Below, one piece after another: positions 19,334 to 26,865 of a stretch of 45,166 nucleotides of DNA (position 1 is its first letter; each line of letters starts with the position of its first letter). Origin of the DNA: an uncultured Verrucomicrobiae bacterium (GTDB lineage: Bacteria; Verrucomicrobiota; Verrucomicrobiia; Limisphaerales; AAA164-E04); NCBI GenBank assembly GCA_943788245.1, contig CALSPN010000034.1, positions 1 to 45,166 of the forward strand, read 5' to 3'. A program made the position numbers and the translations under genes. The notes under the pieces were generated by a model, which had not been told where the DNA came from, did not search any database, and worked only from the letters and a program-made list of their open reading frames with translations.

Positions 19334-20923
19334 TTAGTTTTTCGAAGCACTTCCACTGAGCGTGCTTTTTCGGAAATTCAGTGATTGTAACCGGGTCTTA
19401 ACAGGAGCGATATGTCTGCCTTTCAAGCGCTCTTTGTCTCTGGCGATTTGAAGCCATTCCGCTGCCATTTGCTTTACTCTTTGCGGATGCATGGAAGCCA
19501 GATCATGCATCTCAGTTCGGTCTTCATTCATATTATAAAGTTCCCACCGACCTGATTTGGCTGAAACAATTTTCCAATCACCCTGCCTCAGTGCTCTGTC
19601 CGTTCCAAAATGAAAGTAAAGTGTCTCATGTCCTTCGCGGGTTTTGCCCTCAAAAACAGGAACCAAGCTTCGTCCCATGAGGGGATCTATTTTCCGGTCA
19701 TCAACTTTATCAGGATACCTGGCTTTCCCTAGCTCAAGGATCGTTGCCATGAAATCCACGAGATGCCCTGATTGATCCGTGACGAGACTGCCATCTGCCA
19801 TTCTTCTGGTTCCTTTTTCCGATTCCCTCTTCATGCCCTTAGGCCAATGGGCTATCATTGGAGAGCTGATACCTCCTTCGTGCTGATTTTGTTTGTATAA
19901 GCGAAATGGAGTGTTTCCGACGTGTGCCCAACTTGCGTCATAAGTCCAGTAAGATTCGGAATCCCAGGGTTTGAGATAACGTCCTCGGGTCCGCTCAAAG
20001 GGGCAGGCGCCATTGTCTGAGCAAAAGAGAATCAAGGTGTTTTCGTAAACTCCCTTCTCCTTCAAGCGTTCGACCAATCGTCCAATGCCCTGATCCATTA
20101 CATCCACCATGGCGGCAAATACCTCCATTCGGTCTGCTTCCCATTGCTGCTCTTTTGGATTCAAGGAATTCCAGTTGGGGACATGATCAGGGCGTGGGGA
20201 CATTTCCCATTTTGATGGAAGTAAGCCGGACCTTAATTGCCGCTCATGCCGTTGCCTCCGCAAAACGTCCCAACCTTGATCATACTTTCCATTATATTTC
20301 TTAACCTCTTCTTCTGGCGCTTGCAGGGGATAGTGCGGTGCATTGTAGGCCACATACAGAAAGAATGGATCCTCTTTTTCGGTGGCTTCATTCAGGAAGT
20401 CGAGCGCGAAATCAGTCATGGCATGTGTGGTATAGAAAGGTTTTCCATTCAAAGTCTTCGGAACGCTCCACTTTTCGCCGTTGTACCGAAATGAATTGTC
20501 TCCTTTGAAAAAGTTGACTGCACCCGAAAGATGTCCCCAATAACGTTGAAAACCAAAATCGGTTGGCTCTTTGCTCAGGTGCCATTTGCCTGACATTGCA
20601 GTAAAGTAGCCTGCGGATGAAAGGACCTCGGCAATAGTAGTACCTCTACTTAAAGATTCACTCCCTGCCTGATCGCAGTAAAGACCAGTGAGTAATGAAA
20701 CACGGGATGAGTGACATTTGGCCGTGTTGTAAAATTGAGTGAATCGCAAACCAGCGCTTGCCAGCTGGTCCAGTTGGGGGGTCTGGATTTCGGCTCCGTA
20801 GCATCCAATATCAGAGAACCCCAAATCATCGGCCATGATCAGCAGGATATTGGGACGATCATCAGCTGCCTGTAGACTGATGGCGCTTACCAAAAACAAA
20901 TGGCAGATTAATCGATGTAACAT
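19334..20923 (-). CDS. Secreted sulfatase (arylsulfatase / alkaline phosphatase superfamily)
   Basis: A signal peptide (residues 1-20, ending SLQAA) precedes NILLIMADDLGFSDIGCYG, with metal-binding D32 and D33. The formylglycine site is C70 in CHSSR, followed by SLLTG. CHSSR keeps the cysteine and arginine but has serine where CxPSR sulfatases have proline. Further hallmarks are GKWHLSKEPTDFGFQRYWG and FCSDNGACPF. The 529-residue length is ordinary for the S1 family. It should hydrolyse sulfate esters of a polysaccharide or sulfated aromatic after maturation by a formylglycine-generating or anaerobic maturase, which is not in the window. It lies immediately upstream of the HELAH peptidase and is separated by 197 bases from the omega-amidase gene. 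Confidence 0.92.
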   Translation of the reverse strand: MLHRLICHLFLVSAISLQAADDRPNILLIMADDLGFSDIGCYGAEIQTPQLDQLASAGLRFTQFYNTAKCHSSRVSLLTGLYCDQAGSESLSRGTTIAEVLSSAGYFTAMSGKWHLSKEPTDFGFQRYWGHLSGAVNFFKGDNSFRYNGEKWSVPKTLNGKPFYTTHAMTDFALDFLNEATEKEDPFFLYVAYNAPHYPLQAPEEEVKKYNGKYDQGWDVLRRQRHERQLRSGLLPSKWEMSPRPDHVPNWNSLNPKEQQWEADRMEVFAAMVDVMDQGIGRLVERLKEKGVYENTLILFCSDNGACPFERTRGRYLKPWDSESYWTYDASWAHVGNTPFRLYKQNQHEGGISSPMIAHWPKGMKRESEKGTRRMADGSLVTDQSGHLVDFMATILELGKARYPDKVDDRKIDPLMGRSLVPVFEGKTREGHETLYFHFGTDRALRQGDWKIVSAKSGRWELYNMNEDRTEMHDLASMHPQRVKQMAAEWLQIARDKERLKGRHIAPVKTRLQSLNFRKSTLSGSASKN

Positions 20924-21120
20924 GGATGAATCATCCAGAAAAATCGTGATTAATCAATCAGGAATGGACATGGAATATTTCTCGTGGTCTCAATTCCTGT
21001 CCATCAGACTTAAGGACGCAGACGCTCTTCCGACAAGGCTTGATGCAGGTAACCCGGAACTTCTTGAATCCTTTCGTGTTGCGCGAAAGGAATTGAGTAA
21101 TTTGAAGTTGCCGTGTGGCC

Positions 21121-21921
21121 TCATTCCCTCTTGGGTTGGAGGGCGCACACGGCCCGTTGATCCCTCAGTGCAGGGAACTGAGATCTCCATTCCCTGACTG
21201 TTTCCAGATTCAGTTTACTCGAGATGATTCCTTCACTTTTTCGTGCATCCGCCAGAACCTTGCCCGAAGGGGCAATGATCATACTGCTGCCATCATAGTC
21301 CAAATGAGGATCTGAACCGCATCGGTTGATACCGGCGACATATGCCAAGTTTTCGATCGCCCTGGCTTCCAGGAGCCGGACCCAATGCTGAGTGCGTCTA
21401 TTTGGCCAATTTGCAATCACAACGAATAAATGTGGAGCTTGATCAGATTGCATGGCGATGCGGAAGATTTCAGGGAAACGCAGGTCATAGCAGATAAAAG
21501 GACAGATCCTGAAACCATTGGGTAATTCGAAAGTGAAAACTTTATTGCCATCGGCATAATGTTCATCTTCTTTTCCGAGAGAAAAGGGATGAATCTTTGA
21601 GTATTCCCCCATACTCCTTCCATCAGGGGAAATCAAAAGTGCATCATTGGTGGGCTTACCAATGGCTTTTGTTTGAGTCATACCACCAATGACATAACAT
21701 CCCGTTTCGCTGGCGAATGTTTTAAGAAAATTCACAGAAGGTCCATCCTCCTTCTCCTGTGTGATCTCTGTGTTCATGGAAAAACCTGTGGCAAACATTT
21801 CGGGTAAAATGATCAGGCTACCCTTATCTGGTTGATGCAACTCGGTTAATTTTCGGATTTTACGAAAATTAACCTCTTTTTTCTCCCACTGTATATCCAG
21901 CTGATAAGCGTAAATTTTCAT
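21121..21921 (-). CDS. Carbon-nitrogen hydrolase, omega-amidase-like (YafV / Nit2 type)
   Basis: The 266-residue protein has the nitrilase triad: E41 (LPEMFATGFSM), K109 (EYSKIHPF) and C144 (PFICYDLRFPE). ANWPNRRTQHWVRLLEARAIEN is the family's fourth strand region. This subgroup, with a short C-terminus and GMTQT, matches omega-amidases that hydrolyse 2-oxoglutaramate and 2-oxosuccinamate, the toxic by-products of glutamine and asparagine transamination. The aminotransferase gene is 23 bases upstream on the same strand, a pairing known for this function and for repair of the methionine salvage pathway (YbdL with YafV in E. coli). It is cytosolic. The assignment is by motif and context; substrate activity is untested here. 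Confidence 0.88.
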   Translation of the reverse strand: MKIYAYQLDIQWEKKEVNFRKIRKLTELHQPDKGSLIILPEMFATGFSMNTEITQEKEDGPSVNFLKTFASETGCYVIGGMTQTKAIGKPTNDALLISPDGRSMGEYSKIHPFSLGKEDEHYADGNKVFTFELPNGFRICPFICYDLRFPEIFRIAMQSDQAPHLFVVIANWPNRRTQHWVRLLEARAIENLAYVAGINRCGSDPHLDYDGSSMIIAPSGKVLADARKSEGIISSKLNLETVREWRSQFPALRDQRAVCALQPKRE

Positions 21922-21944
21922 TTGTAGAAAGGGTGTCTTAGTAT

Positions 21945-23129
21945 CTAAGCAATTCTTTTTATTCCGTGATCACGGATGGATTTAAGTCCTTTTATCAGGC
22001 GTTCCAAAGCATCATCAGCATTTTTAAGTGCACCAAATGCAATCCTAAGATAACAACCTTTCTCCAATCCAAAAGCGCTTCCAGGTATGACAGCAATCTT
22101 GAATTCCCTTATTAATACTTCTACAACATCAATCGGCGCTTCATGAAGGTCCAATTCGATGAGAATATAAAAAGCTCCTTTCGAGGGAATGATTCTTACA
22201 AAAGGGCCTAAACGGCTCAACCCATCAAGCAGCTGTTCCCGAATAGCTCCCATCGATGAGAGGTGCTGGGTGCAATAGGATTTTCCGCGGTGGAGCGCTT
22301 TCACCGCCGCGAATTGTGAAATGGCCGGTGCACAAATCAGGTTCGTATCCTGGATTTTCTTGATCGATGGCATCAACGTCTCCGGCATCACCATGTAACC
22401 AATCCTCCAGCTCGCAAATCCATAGGCCTTGGATAAGGAAAATAAAGAGATTGTATGGTCTTCACTGCTGCTAATGTTTCCCGGAGAAAAGTGTTTTTCA
22501 TTATCAAACAGGAAATATTCGTAAGCTTCGTCTGAGATATGGTAGATTTTTCTTTCCTTGCATAGCTGATTGATGGATTGCAATAAAGCCGCAGGAAAAA
22601 CCATACCGCTTGGATTATTCGGAGAAATAGTGACCACTGCGCGCGTTTTTTTGGTGATGGCTTTTTCGATGGACGCAAGTGTTGGAAGCATGTTTGCTTC
22701 AGGTTCCACGGTGCGCGGGACCATTCCCAGCATGGTGACCGCCATTTCGTGATTGAAATAATACGGTTTGGGTAAGATGATTTCATCACCTGCATCTGCA
22801 ATAGCCATGATGGCATTCATGAAAGCCATGTTGCTGCCAGCGGTAACCATGACCCGATCTTTCGATTCAATTGCCATGCCGTTATCCCTTCTCAGTTTTT
22901 CCTCGATAGCTTGAAGTAATTCGGGAATCCCCTGAACCAGTTTGTAGCGATGATGAAGGAGGTCAGATTTGAAATCGGAAAGGCCATCATCAATCTCGGA
23001 GGGCGGACCATAATGCACCACACCTTGTCCCAGAGAAATTGTACCTGGATGTTCATTCACCCACTCGCCGACGGTAGGAATTACAGGGGTTTGAACGGTT
23101 TTGATCCGGTTGGCAATGGGGTAAGTCAT
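21945..23129 (-). CDS. PLP-dependent class I/II aminotransferase, probably glutamine/methionine type
   Basis: The 394-residue fold-type I aminotransferase is counted from ATG at 23129; longer starts at 23177 or 23219 add residues that look non-homologous. Conserved features are GQGVVHYGPPSE near residue 34, TISPNNPSGMVF near 167, ISDEAY with D200 that binds the pyridine nitrogen, and SLSKAYGFASWRIGYM with Schiff-base K234. The C-terminal region has LRIAFGALKNADDALERL. Family members of the YbdL/KAT type transaminate methionine, glutamine and aromatic amino acids with 2-oxo acids. The directly downstream omega-amidase points to glutamine as the amino donor, for instance regenerating methionine from its 2-oxo acid. 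The gene starts the two-gene unit. Confidence 0.88.
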   Translation of the reverse strand: MTYPIANRIKTVQTPVIPTVGEWVNEHPGTISLGQGVVHYGPPSEIDDGLSDFKSDLLHHRYKLVQGIPELLQAIEEKLRRDNGMAIESKDRVMVTAGSNMAFMNAIMAIADAGDEIILPKPYYFNHEMAVTMLGMVPRTVEPEANMLPTLASIEKAITKKTRAVVTISPNNPSGMVFPAALLQSINQLCKERKIYHISDEAYEYFLFDNEKHFSPGNISSSEDHTISLFSLSKAYGFASWRIGYMVMPETLMPSIKKIQDTNLICAPAISQFAAVKALHRGKSYCTQHLSSMGAIREQLLDGLSRLGPFVRIIPSKGAFYILIELDLHEAPIDVVEVLIREFKIAVIPGSAFGLEKGCYLRIAFGALKNADDALERLIKGLKSIRDHGIKRIA

Positions 23130-23416
23130 CAATATAACTGAGCTTCTTTTCTCCAAGTTGATACTCCCAGCAACCATCTCTTTTGTTAAGAGTGTGTGCA
23201 AGACTTTCTTAAAGGCCACTTTTTAGGAATGGTTATGTGGAACTTTCAAGCCCAGACGTCCCATTGAAAACGTGTCGTATGGGGTGCTACACATATTCTT
23301 AACTGTGATATTTCTTGGAATAATACAGAAAACGATGCTAATAATGCGCTTTACCATCAGCAAAATATGCCATCCCTGACTCGTGCGATGCAGGGACAAG
23401 AAGATTTGGGGAACCC

Positions 23417-23851
23417 ATGCAATTTCGTATTATCGTCTCACTCATTGCCATCTACGCTTTCAGCGTTAGTGCAGCAAAGGCCCCACTGACACCAGAACTG
23501 CTTCGAGAGCAAGCCAGCCATGTTGTTTCTGGAATAGTGATCAAGGTGACTTCACAAACCAGAAAATCAATCATCGAAAAAGGGCTAGGTATCCATCGTG
23601 ATCGCATATTCAAGATCCAACTCATGGTGAGCGCCGTCTCAAAAGGCGAGAATGTTAAGCCGGGAGATCGAATCACGATTGAAGCTTGGCAGCCCTTCGT
23701 TCGGATTCCACCACTCGCAGGCTTAGAGGGGCATTCTTGTGTGCCTCAAGAAAATGACATCACGACTTTCTTCTTAAAACAAAAAGATGGAAAACCCTTC
23801 GAGCCTTTGCTGCCCAACGGGATAATCGTGGTCGGGACACCTTGTAAATAA
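23417..23851 (+). CDS. Small secreted hypothetical protein
   Basis: The 144-residue product has a typical signal peptide (MQFRIIVSLIAIYAFSVSAAK, cleavage after the alanines). A compact domain follows with SGIVIKVTSQTRK, GDRITIEAWQPF and FLKQKDGKPFEPLLPNG strands. The alternation suggests an OB- or Ig-like beta fold, but no catalytic motif is visible. I do not recognise a named family; related PVC hypothetical proteins begin with a similar HVVSGIV strand. It starts 197 bases downstream of the divergently read aminotransferase. It is followed directly by a decayed gene, so both may once have been one unit. Confidence 0.7.
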   Translation: MQFRIIVSLIAIYAFSVSAAKAPLTPELLREQASHVVSGIVIKVTSQTRKSIIEKGLGIHRDRIFKIQLMVSAVSKGENVKPGDRITIEAWQPFVRIPPLAGLEGHSCVPQENDITTFFLKQKDGKPFEPLLPNGIIVVGTPCK

Positions 23852-23884
23852 ACACGGAAGGTTTATCGAAGAAAATACACCACA

Positions 23885-24348
23885 TTGACTGTCTTGTTAC
23901 TTGCTCTGTTTCTCATGGGTGTCGAAAAGGGGAATCCATACACTCTTCAATTCAAGCAGCCAATTTGCCTCCCATGCCGAGAGACAGAATTTTGTCGAGC
24001 GGTATTTGACTTTTCGCCGCAGTTACGAGGGTTTTCATCTTCATTTTCATGCGGTATACAACGACGGTAATGGTGGTATGGTATCAAGTTCGGGCGAATG
24101 GAACGTGCGGCTAATGGCAGTGGCTCCTGGTGACGAGATTGACCAATGGATTGAATGAAATCTCAGATCCGAATCAGGGTTGGATTCTCGGTATCCCTGC
24201 AAATATTACGGATCTCAACGGTCACAGGTGGCATGAGGGACAGCATCTCGCAACGGATGGTATATATAGGGAAAAAAGGACTGTCCTGACATTGGAACCG
24301 ATCTGGTGCTCGTTGGTAGGGGGCACCAAGCAAGCGCGTCTTTCGTGA
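23885..24348 (+). pseudogene. Decayed small secreted-protein gene, frameshifted
   Basis: Coding-like peptides occur in successive frames. A hydrophobic leader (VLLLALFLMGVEKG, frame 2) is followed by RQNFVERYLTFRRSYEGFHLHFHAV and its continuation to GDEIDQW (frame 3). LNEISDPNQGWILGIP and its continuation follow in frame 1. The end near 24300 reads out of frame again. These pieces line up as one small secreted protein of roughly 140 residues. Its family is not recognised, and the leader begins with TTG in the best frame. It lies 30 bases after the preceding small secreted protein gene. The frameshifts are near 23955 and 24140. Confidence 0.5.
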
Positions 24349-24701
24349 GCTCGTCAGCCTGATCAATAGCTTCTGCGATCGTTTGCATCCTTTCATGACA
24401 GTGATGGGAATTTCCACATATTGGGTCACCTCATTGATGGCGCTTCAGATAATTAACGAATCTTTGAGGGGGGGTGTTTTATTCCTCAATGAGTTTTGAG
24501 TTGTTTTCTCAGTGGAAAATGACTTTCTCCATCGGATTCGGCTCTGTCCACCAAACAAACAAACCTGTCAGGGAAATCAAAAACAACAAAAGAACCATAA
24601 AAATTCCATGCAGGGGTTGCTATCATCCAAACGGGAGTTAATATCTAGTCACCACTTTAATGTGTGTGCTAAACAAATATTATTAAGACTCTTCTAGTTC
24701 A
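24349..24701. other. Intergenic stretch before the M29-like peptidase
   Basis: No full gene is apparent in these 350 bases. A 29-codon minus-strand frame at 24509-24598 begins MVLLLFLISLTGLFVWW, a single membrane-spanning segment, but it is short enough to be chance. The rest is AT-rich and probably contains the promoter of the peptidase gene; no clear -35/-10 pair can be picked. Confidence 0.4.
24509..24598 (-). CDS. Possible 29-aa single-pass membrane microprotein
   Basis: On the minus strand an ATG is preceded by a weak TGGAAT ribosome site. It opens a 29-codon frame whose product begins with a hydrophobic helix (VLLLFLISLTGLFVWW) and ends with a polar tail containing PNPMEKVIFH. It could be a microprotein or the tail of a lost membrane protein. 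Only composition supports it, so confidence is low. Confidence 0.2.
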   Translation of the reverse strand: MVLLLFLISLTGLFVWWTEPNPMEKVIFH

Positions 24702-25847
24702 ATGATTGCAGAATCCATGACTTTTCCTCCGTTCAGTCTTTCGAGACTTTTAACCACCGTGTTCGCTCCCAAAAAAGGTGAACGTGTCGCCGTCCTCATA
24801 GATCTTGAAAATACAGATCTGATGAAGGATCTAGCCTTCTTGAGTGACGAAACCCTGACTGTGCAGCGCAAGGCGCATGATGTGTTCTATCAAGGATTAA
24901 AAAACGGTGTAGCTGAGGAACTCGGGTTGGCGGGCGGTGAATTGTTCGCATATGAACGCACCGGCGGAAGCAACCTTGATCTGCCCGAGACAGCATTTGA
25001 TTCCGACGGCAACCAATTCAACTTTGAAAACGATATCTACACAAAATATGATATCTTACTTTGCGTGTCGACTGACTCTGCAACCGCACCTCTGACGGCC
25101 TTTGCCAAGCAGTTTGGGTTTCGAGGGGCTACCCTGCATGGCCTGAACGATATTATTCTCAACTCCGGCTTGTCGGTGGATTACAACATCATCAGCATTG
25201 AAGCTGAAAAGTTGCGCAGTGCCTTGACCAAGGCAGATGCATTTCAAGTTGACTTTCAAGTTGAAAACCGAAAATGCACACTTGAGTTGGATTGTGGGCA
25301 GCAGGAAGCCCAGAAAAGCCATGGTCTATGTCGGGGGGAAGAGCCTGATGTCGCCAACCTGCCGGCAGGGGAAGTGTTTTTTGTTCCCAAGGGGGGGCAA
25401 GGCGAGTTCCCGATGAAATATTCTGACGGTACGATCGGCATCATGGAAGTAGCAGACGGACGCATACAGAAGGCGAGCCTGCTCAAGGGGGATGCAGCAC
25501 GCATAGAAGAGCATAACCAGAAACTAATCTCAGATCCTGTCACAGGCGAACTGGGGGAATTGGGTTTTGGGACTCAGATTTTGCCTGTGTCTGGAAAGGA
25601 TATTCAGGACGAGAAAATTCTTGGAACAATGCACGTAGCTACTGGTCGAAGTGATCATCTGGGAGGAGATTTAACGCCAGACAAATTTGCGAAGGCCCGC
25701 AATGCAACCCACGATGATATTTTGTTTTCTCCAAGCAAAACTCCTGAAATTACCGTGACGCAGGTTCGTATGGTACGAGATTCAAAGAGTACCGTTGTGC
25801 TGGAAAATTTTCAAACTGCTGCCTACCTCAAAGAGGCGATGACCTAA
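24702..25847 (+). CDS. M29-like metal-dependent aminopeptidase
   Basis: The 381-residue protein resembles thermophilic-type M29 aminopeptidases. Their two-metal ligands appear in order: E224 in NLPAGEVFFVP, E286 in GELGELGFGT, H311 in ILGTMHVATG, and H337 with D339 in THDDILF. The tyrosine that usually follows the first histidine at short distance is not evident (GRSDHLGG), so activity might be altered. The N-terminal half (residues 1-190) carries the non-catalytic alpha/beta domain of the family. The enzyme is cytosolic and would remove N-terminal residues from peptides. Starts at 24702 and 24717 are both possible; neither has a clear ribosome binding site. It is followed by a strong terminator. 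Confidence 0.8.
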   Translation: MIAESMTFPPFSLSRLLTTVFAPKKGERVAVLIDLENTDLMKDLAFLSDETLTVQRKAHDVFYQGLKNGVAEELGLAGGELFAYERTGGSNLDLPETAFDSDGNQFNFENDIYTKYDILLCVSTDSATAPLTAFAKQFGFRGATLHGLNDIILNSGLSVDYNIISIEAEKLRSALTKADAFQVDFQVENRKCTLELDCGQQEAQKSHGLCRGEEPDVANLPAGEVFFVPKGGQGEFPMKYSDGTIGIMEVADGRIQKASLLKGDAARIEEHNQKLISDPVTGELGELGFGTQILPVSGKDIQDEKILGTMHVATGRSDHLGGDLTPDKFAKARNATHDDILFSPSKTPEITVTQVRMVRDSKSTVVLENFQTAAYLKEAMT

Positions 25848-25861
25848 GTTCCTCTCTTTCA

Positions 25862-25895
25862 CAATCAGGCTCCACATCGGAGCCTGATTGCTTTT
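25862..25895 (+). terminator. Strong Rho-independent terminator after the M29-like peptidase gene
   Basis: A perfect 12-bp stem (CAATCAGGCTCC with GGAGCCTGATTG, loop ACATC) at 25862-25890 is followed by CTTTT. It lies 14 bases after the stop. The long candidate start of the next gene at 25888 would sit on the hairpin, so 25924 is preferred for that gene. Confidence 0.9.
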
Positions 25896-25923
25896 CAGTC
25901 AACCACCAAAGAACCCTCAAAAA

Positions 25924-26799
25924 ATGCACTGTAGTTTTTATTTTAGGTTTCTTGGATCCTTTTTTATTTTCTACAGTGCTCTGACCGTGTTTGCTCAGGG
26001 GCAGACCAATCTCAATGACTTGCCTGCGTTATTTGAACTTCCCTCTGTAGTCAACGACTTACCTGCGCCAGGTAAACGTGTCAATCAGGTAACTTCAGGT
26101 TGGGGGGATGCAGGCGCTCATCATGCCCTTTACTTACCCAATGATTGGGAAGCTGATCGAAAATGGCCCATCATCGCAGAGTATCCTGGTAATGGAGGTT
26201 ATTCGAATCAGCTTGGAGATGTCAGTGATGGAACCGTGGAAGGCTGCCAGATGGGTTATGGATTGAGCCAAGGCGATGGTTTCATATGGATTTCACTGCC
26301 TTTTGTCACCCAAGCGGGTCGTGTTTCCCTTCATTGGTGGGGTGACGTGGAAAAGACTAAACGCTATTGCATCGAGACAGTTCGTCAAGTTTGCCTCAAT
26401 TTCAATGGTGATCCAGAGCGTGTCATCCTTGCAGGTTTTTCCAGAGGCGCCATTGCATGCAACTACATAGGATTGCACGATGATGAGATTTCAAAACTCT
26501 GGAGCGGTATGATTTGCCACAGTCATTATGATGGTGAGTTCAAACACCCTGCCATGGATGAGGGAAATTGGCCTGAGAGGCTGGCACGCTTGGGTAACCG
26601 CCCTCAGTTCATCAGCCATGAGCTTTCAGTTCAACCGATCATGGATTTGATTCAATCGACTTCTTCAGAAGCAAATCTAACTTTTCACACATTGCCTTTT
26701 GAAAACCATTCTGTTCGATGGACACGATGTGACTTATCCTTGCGAAATGCTGCGGTAAAATGGCTGGCACAGTTTTCCAACTCGCCTCCAGACGAATAA
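25924..26799 (+). CDS. Secreted alpha/beta hydrolase-like protein
   Basis: From ATG 25924 the product is 291 residues. It has a signal peptide (hydrophobic to about residue 24, FAQGQ) and a nucleophile elbow GFSRGA with S173. A late IPF/ENHS-like stretch (LPFENHSVRW) could hold the catalytic histidine. The strands before the elbow (WPIIAEYPGN) and after it fit an alpha/beta hydrolase of the esterase-like or PHB-depolymerase-like group, but the closest named family cannot be fixed. An upstream ATG at 25888 lies on the terminator of the previous gene. It precedes the giant dehydrogenase gene by about 66 bases, so the two may be co-transcribed. Confidence 0.75.
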   Translation: MHCSFYFRFLGSFFIFYSALTVFAQGQTNLNDLPALFELPSVVNDLPAPGKRVNQVTSGWGDAGAHHALYLPNDWEADRKWPIIAEYPGNGGYSNQLGDVSDGTVEGCQMGYGLSQGDGFIWISLPFVTQAGRVSLHWWGDVEKTKRYCIETVRQVCLNFNGDPERVILAGFSRGAIACNYIGLHDDEISKLWSGMICHSHYDGEFKHPAMDEGNWPERLARLGNRPQFISHELSVQPIMDLIQSTSSEANLTFHTLPFENHSVRWTRCDLSLRNAAVKWLAQFSNSPPDE

Positions 26800-26865
26800 C
26801 CGGAGCACAATTTCCTGCCTGACGCCTTGAATCCAATTCACTTTTGGTTTCTTATGATCGGCATC

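Noticed and set aside
20970-21197. Plus-strand 75-codon frame opposite the end of the omega-amidase gene, partly protein-like
   Set aside because: It overlaps the well-supported amidase on the opposite strand and has no recognisable family; the AGGA upstream is weak evidence alone.
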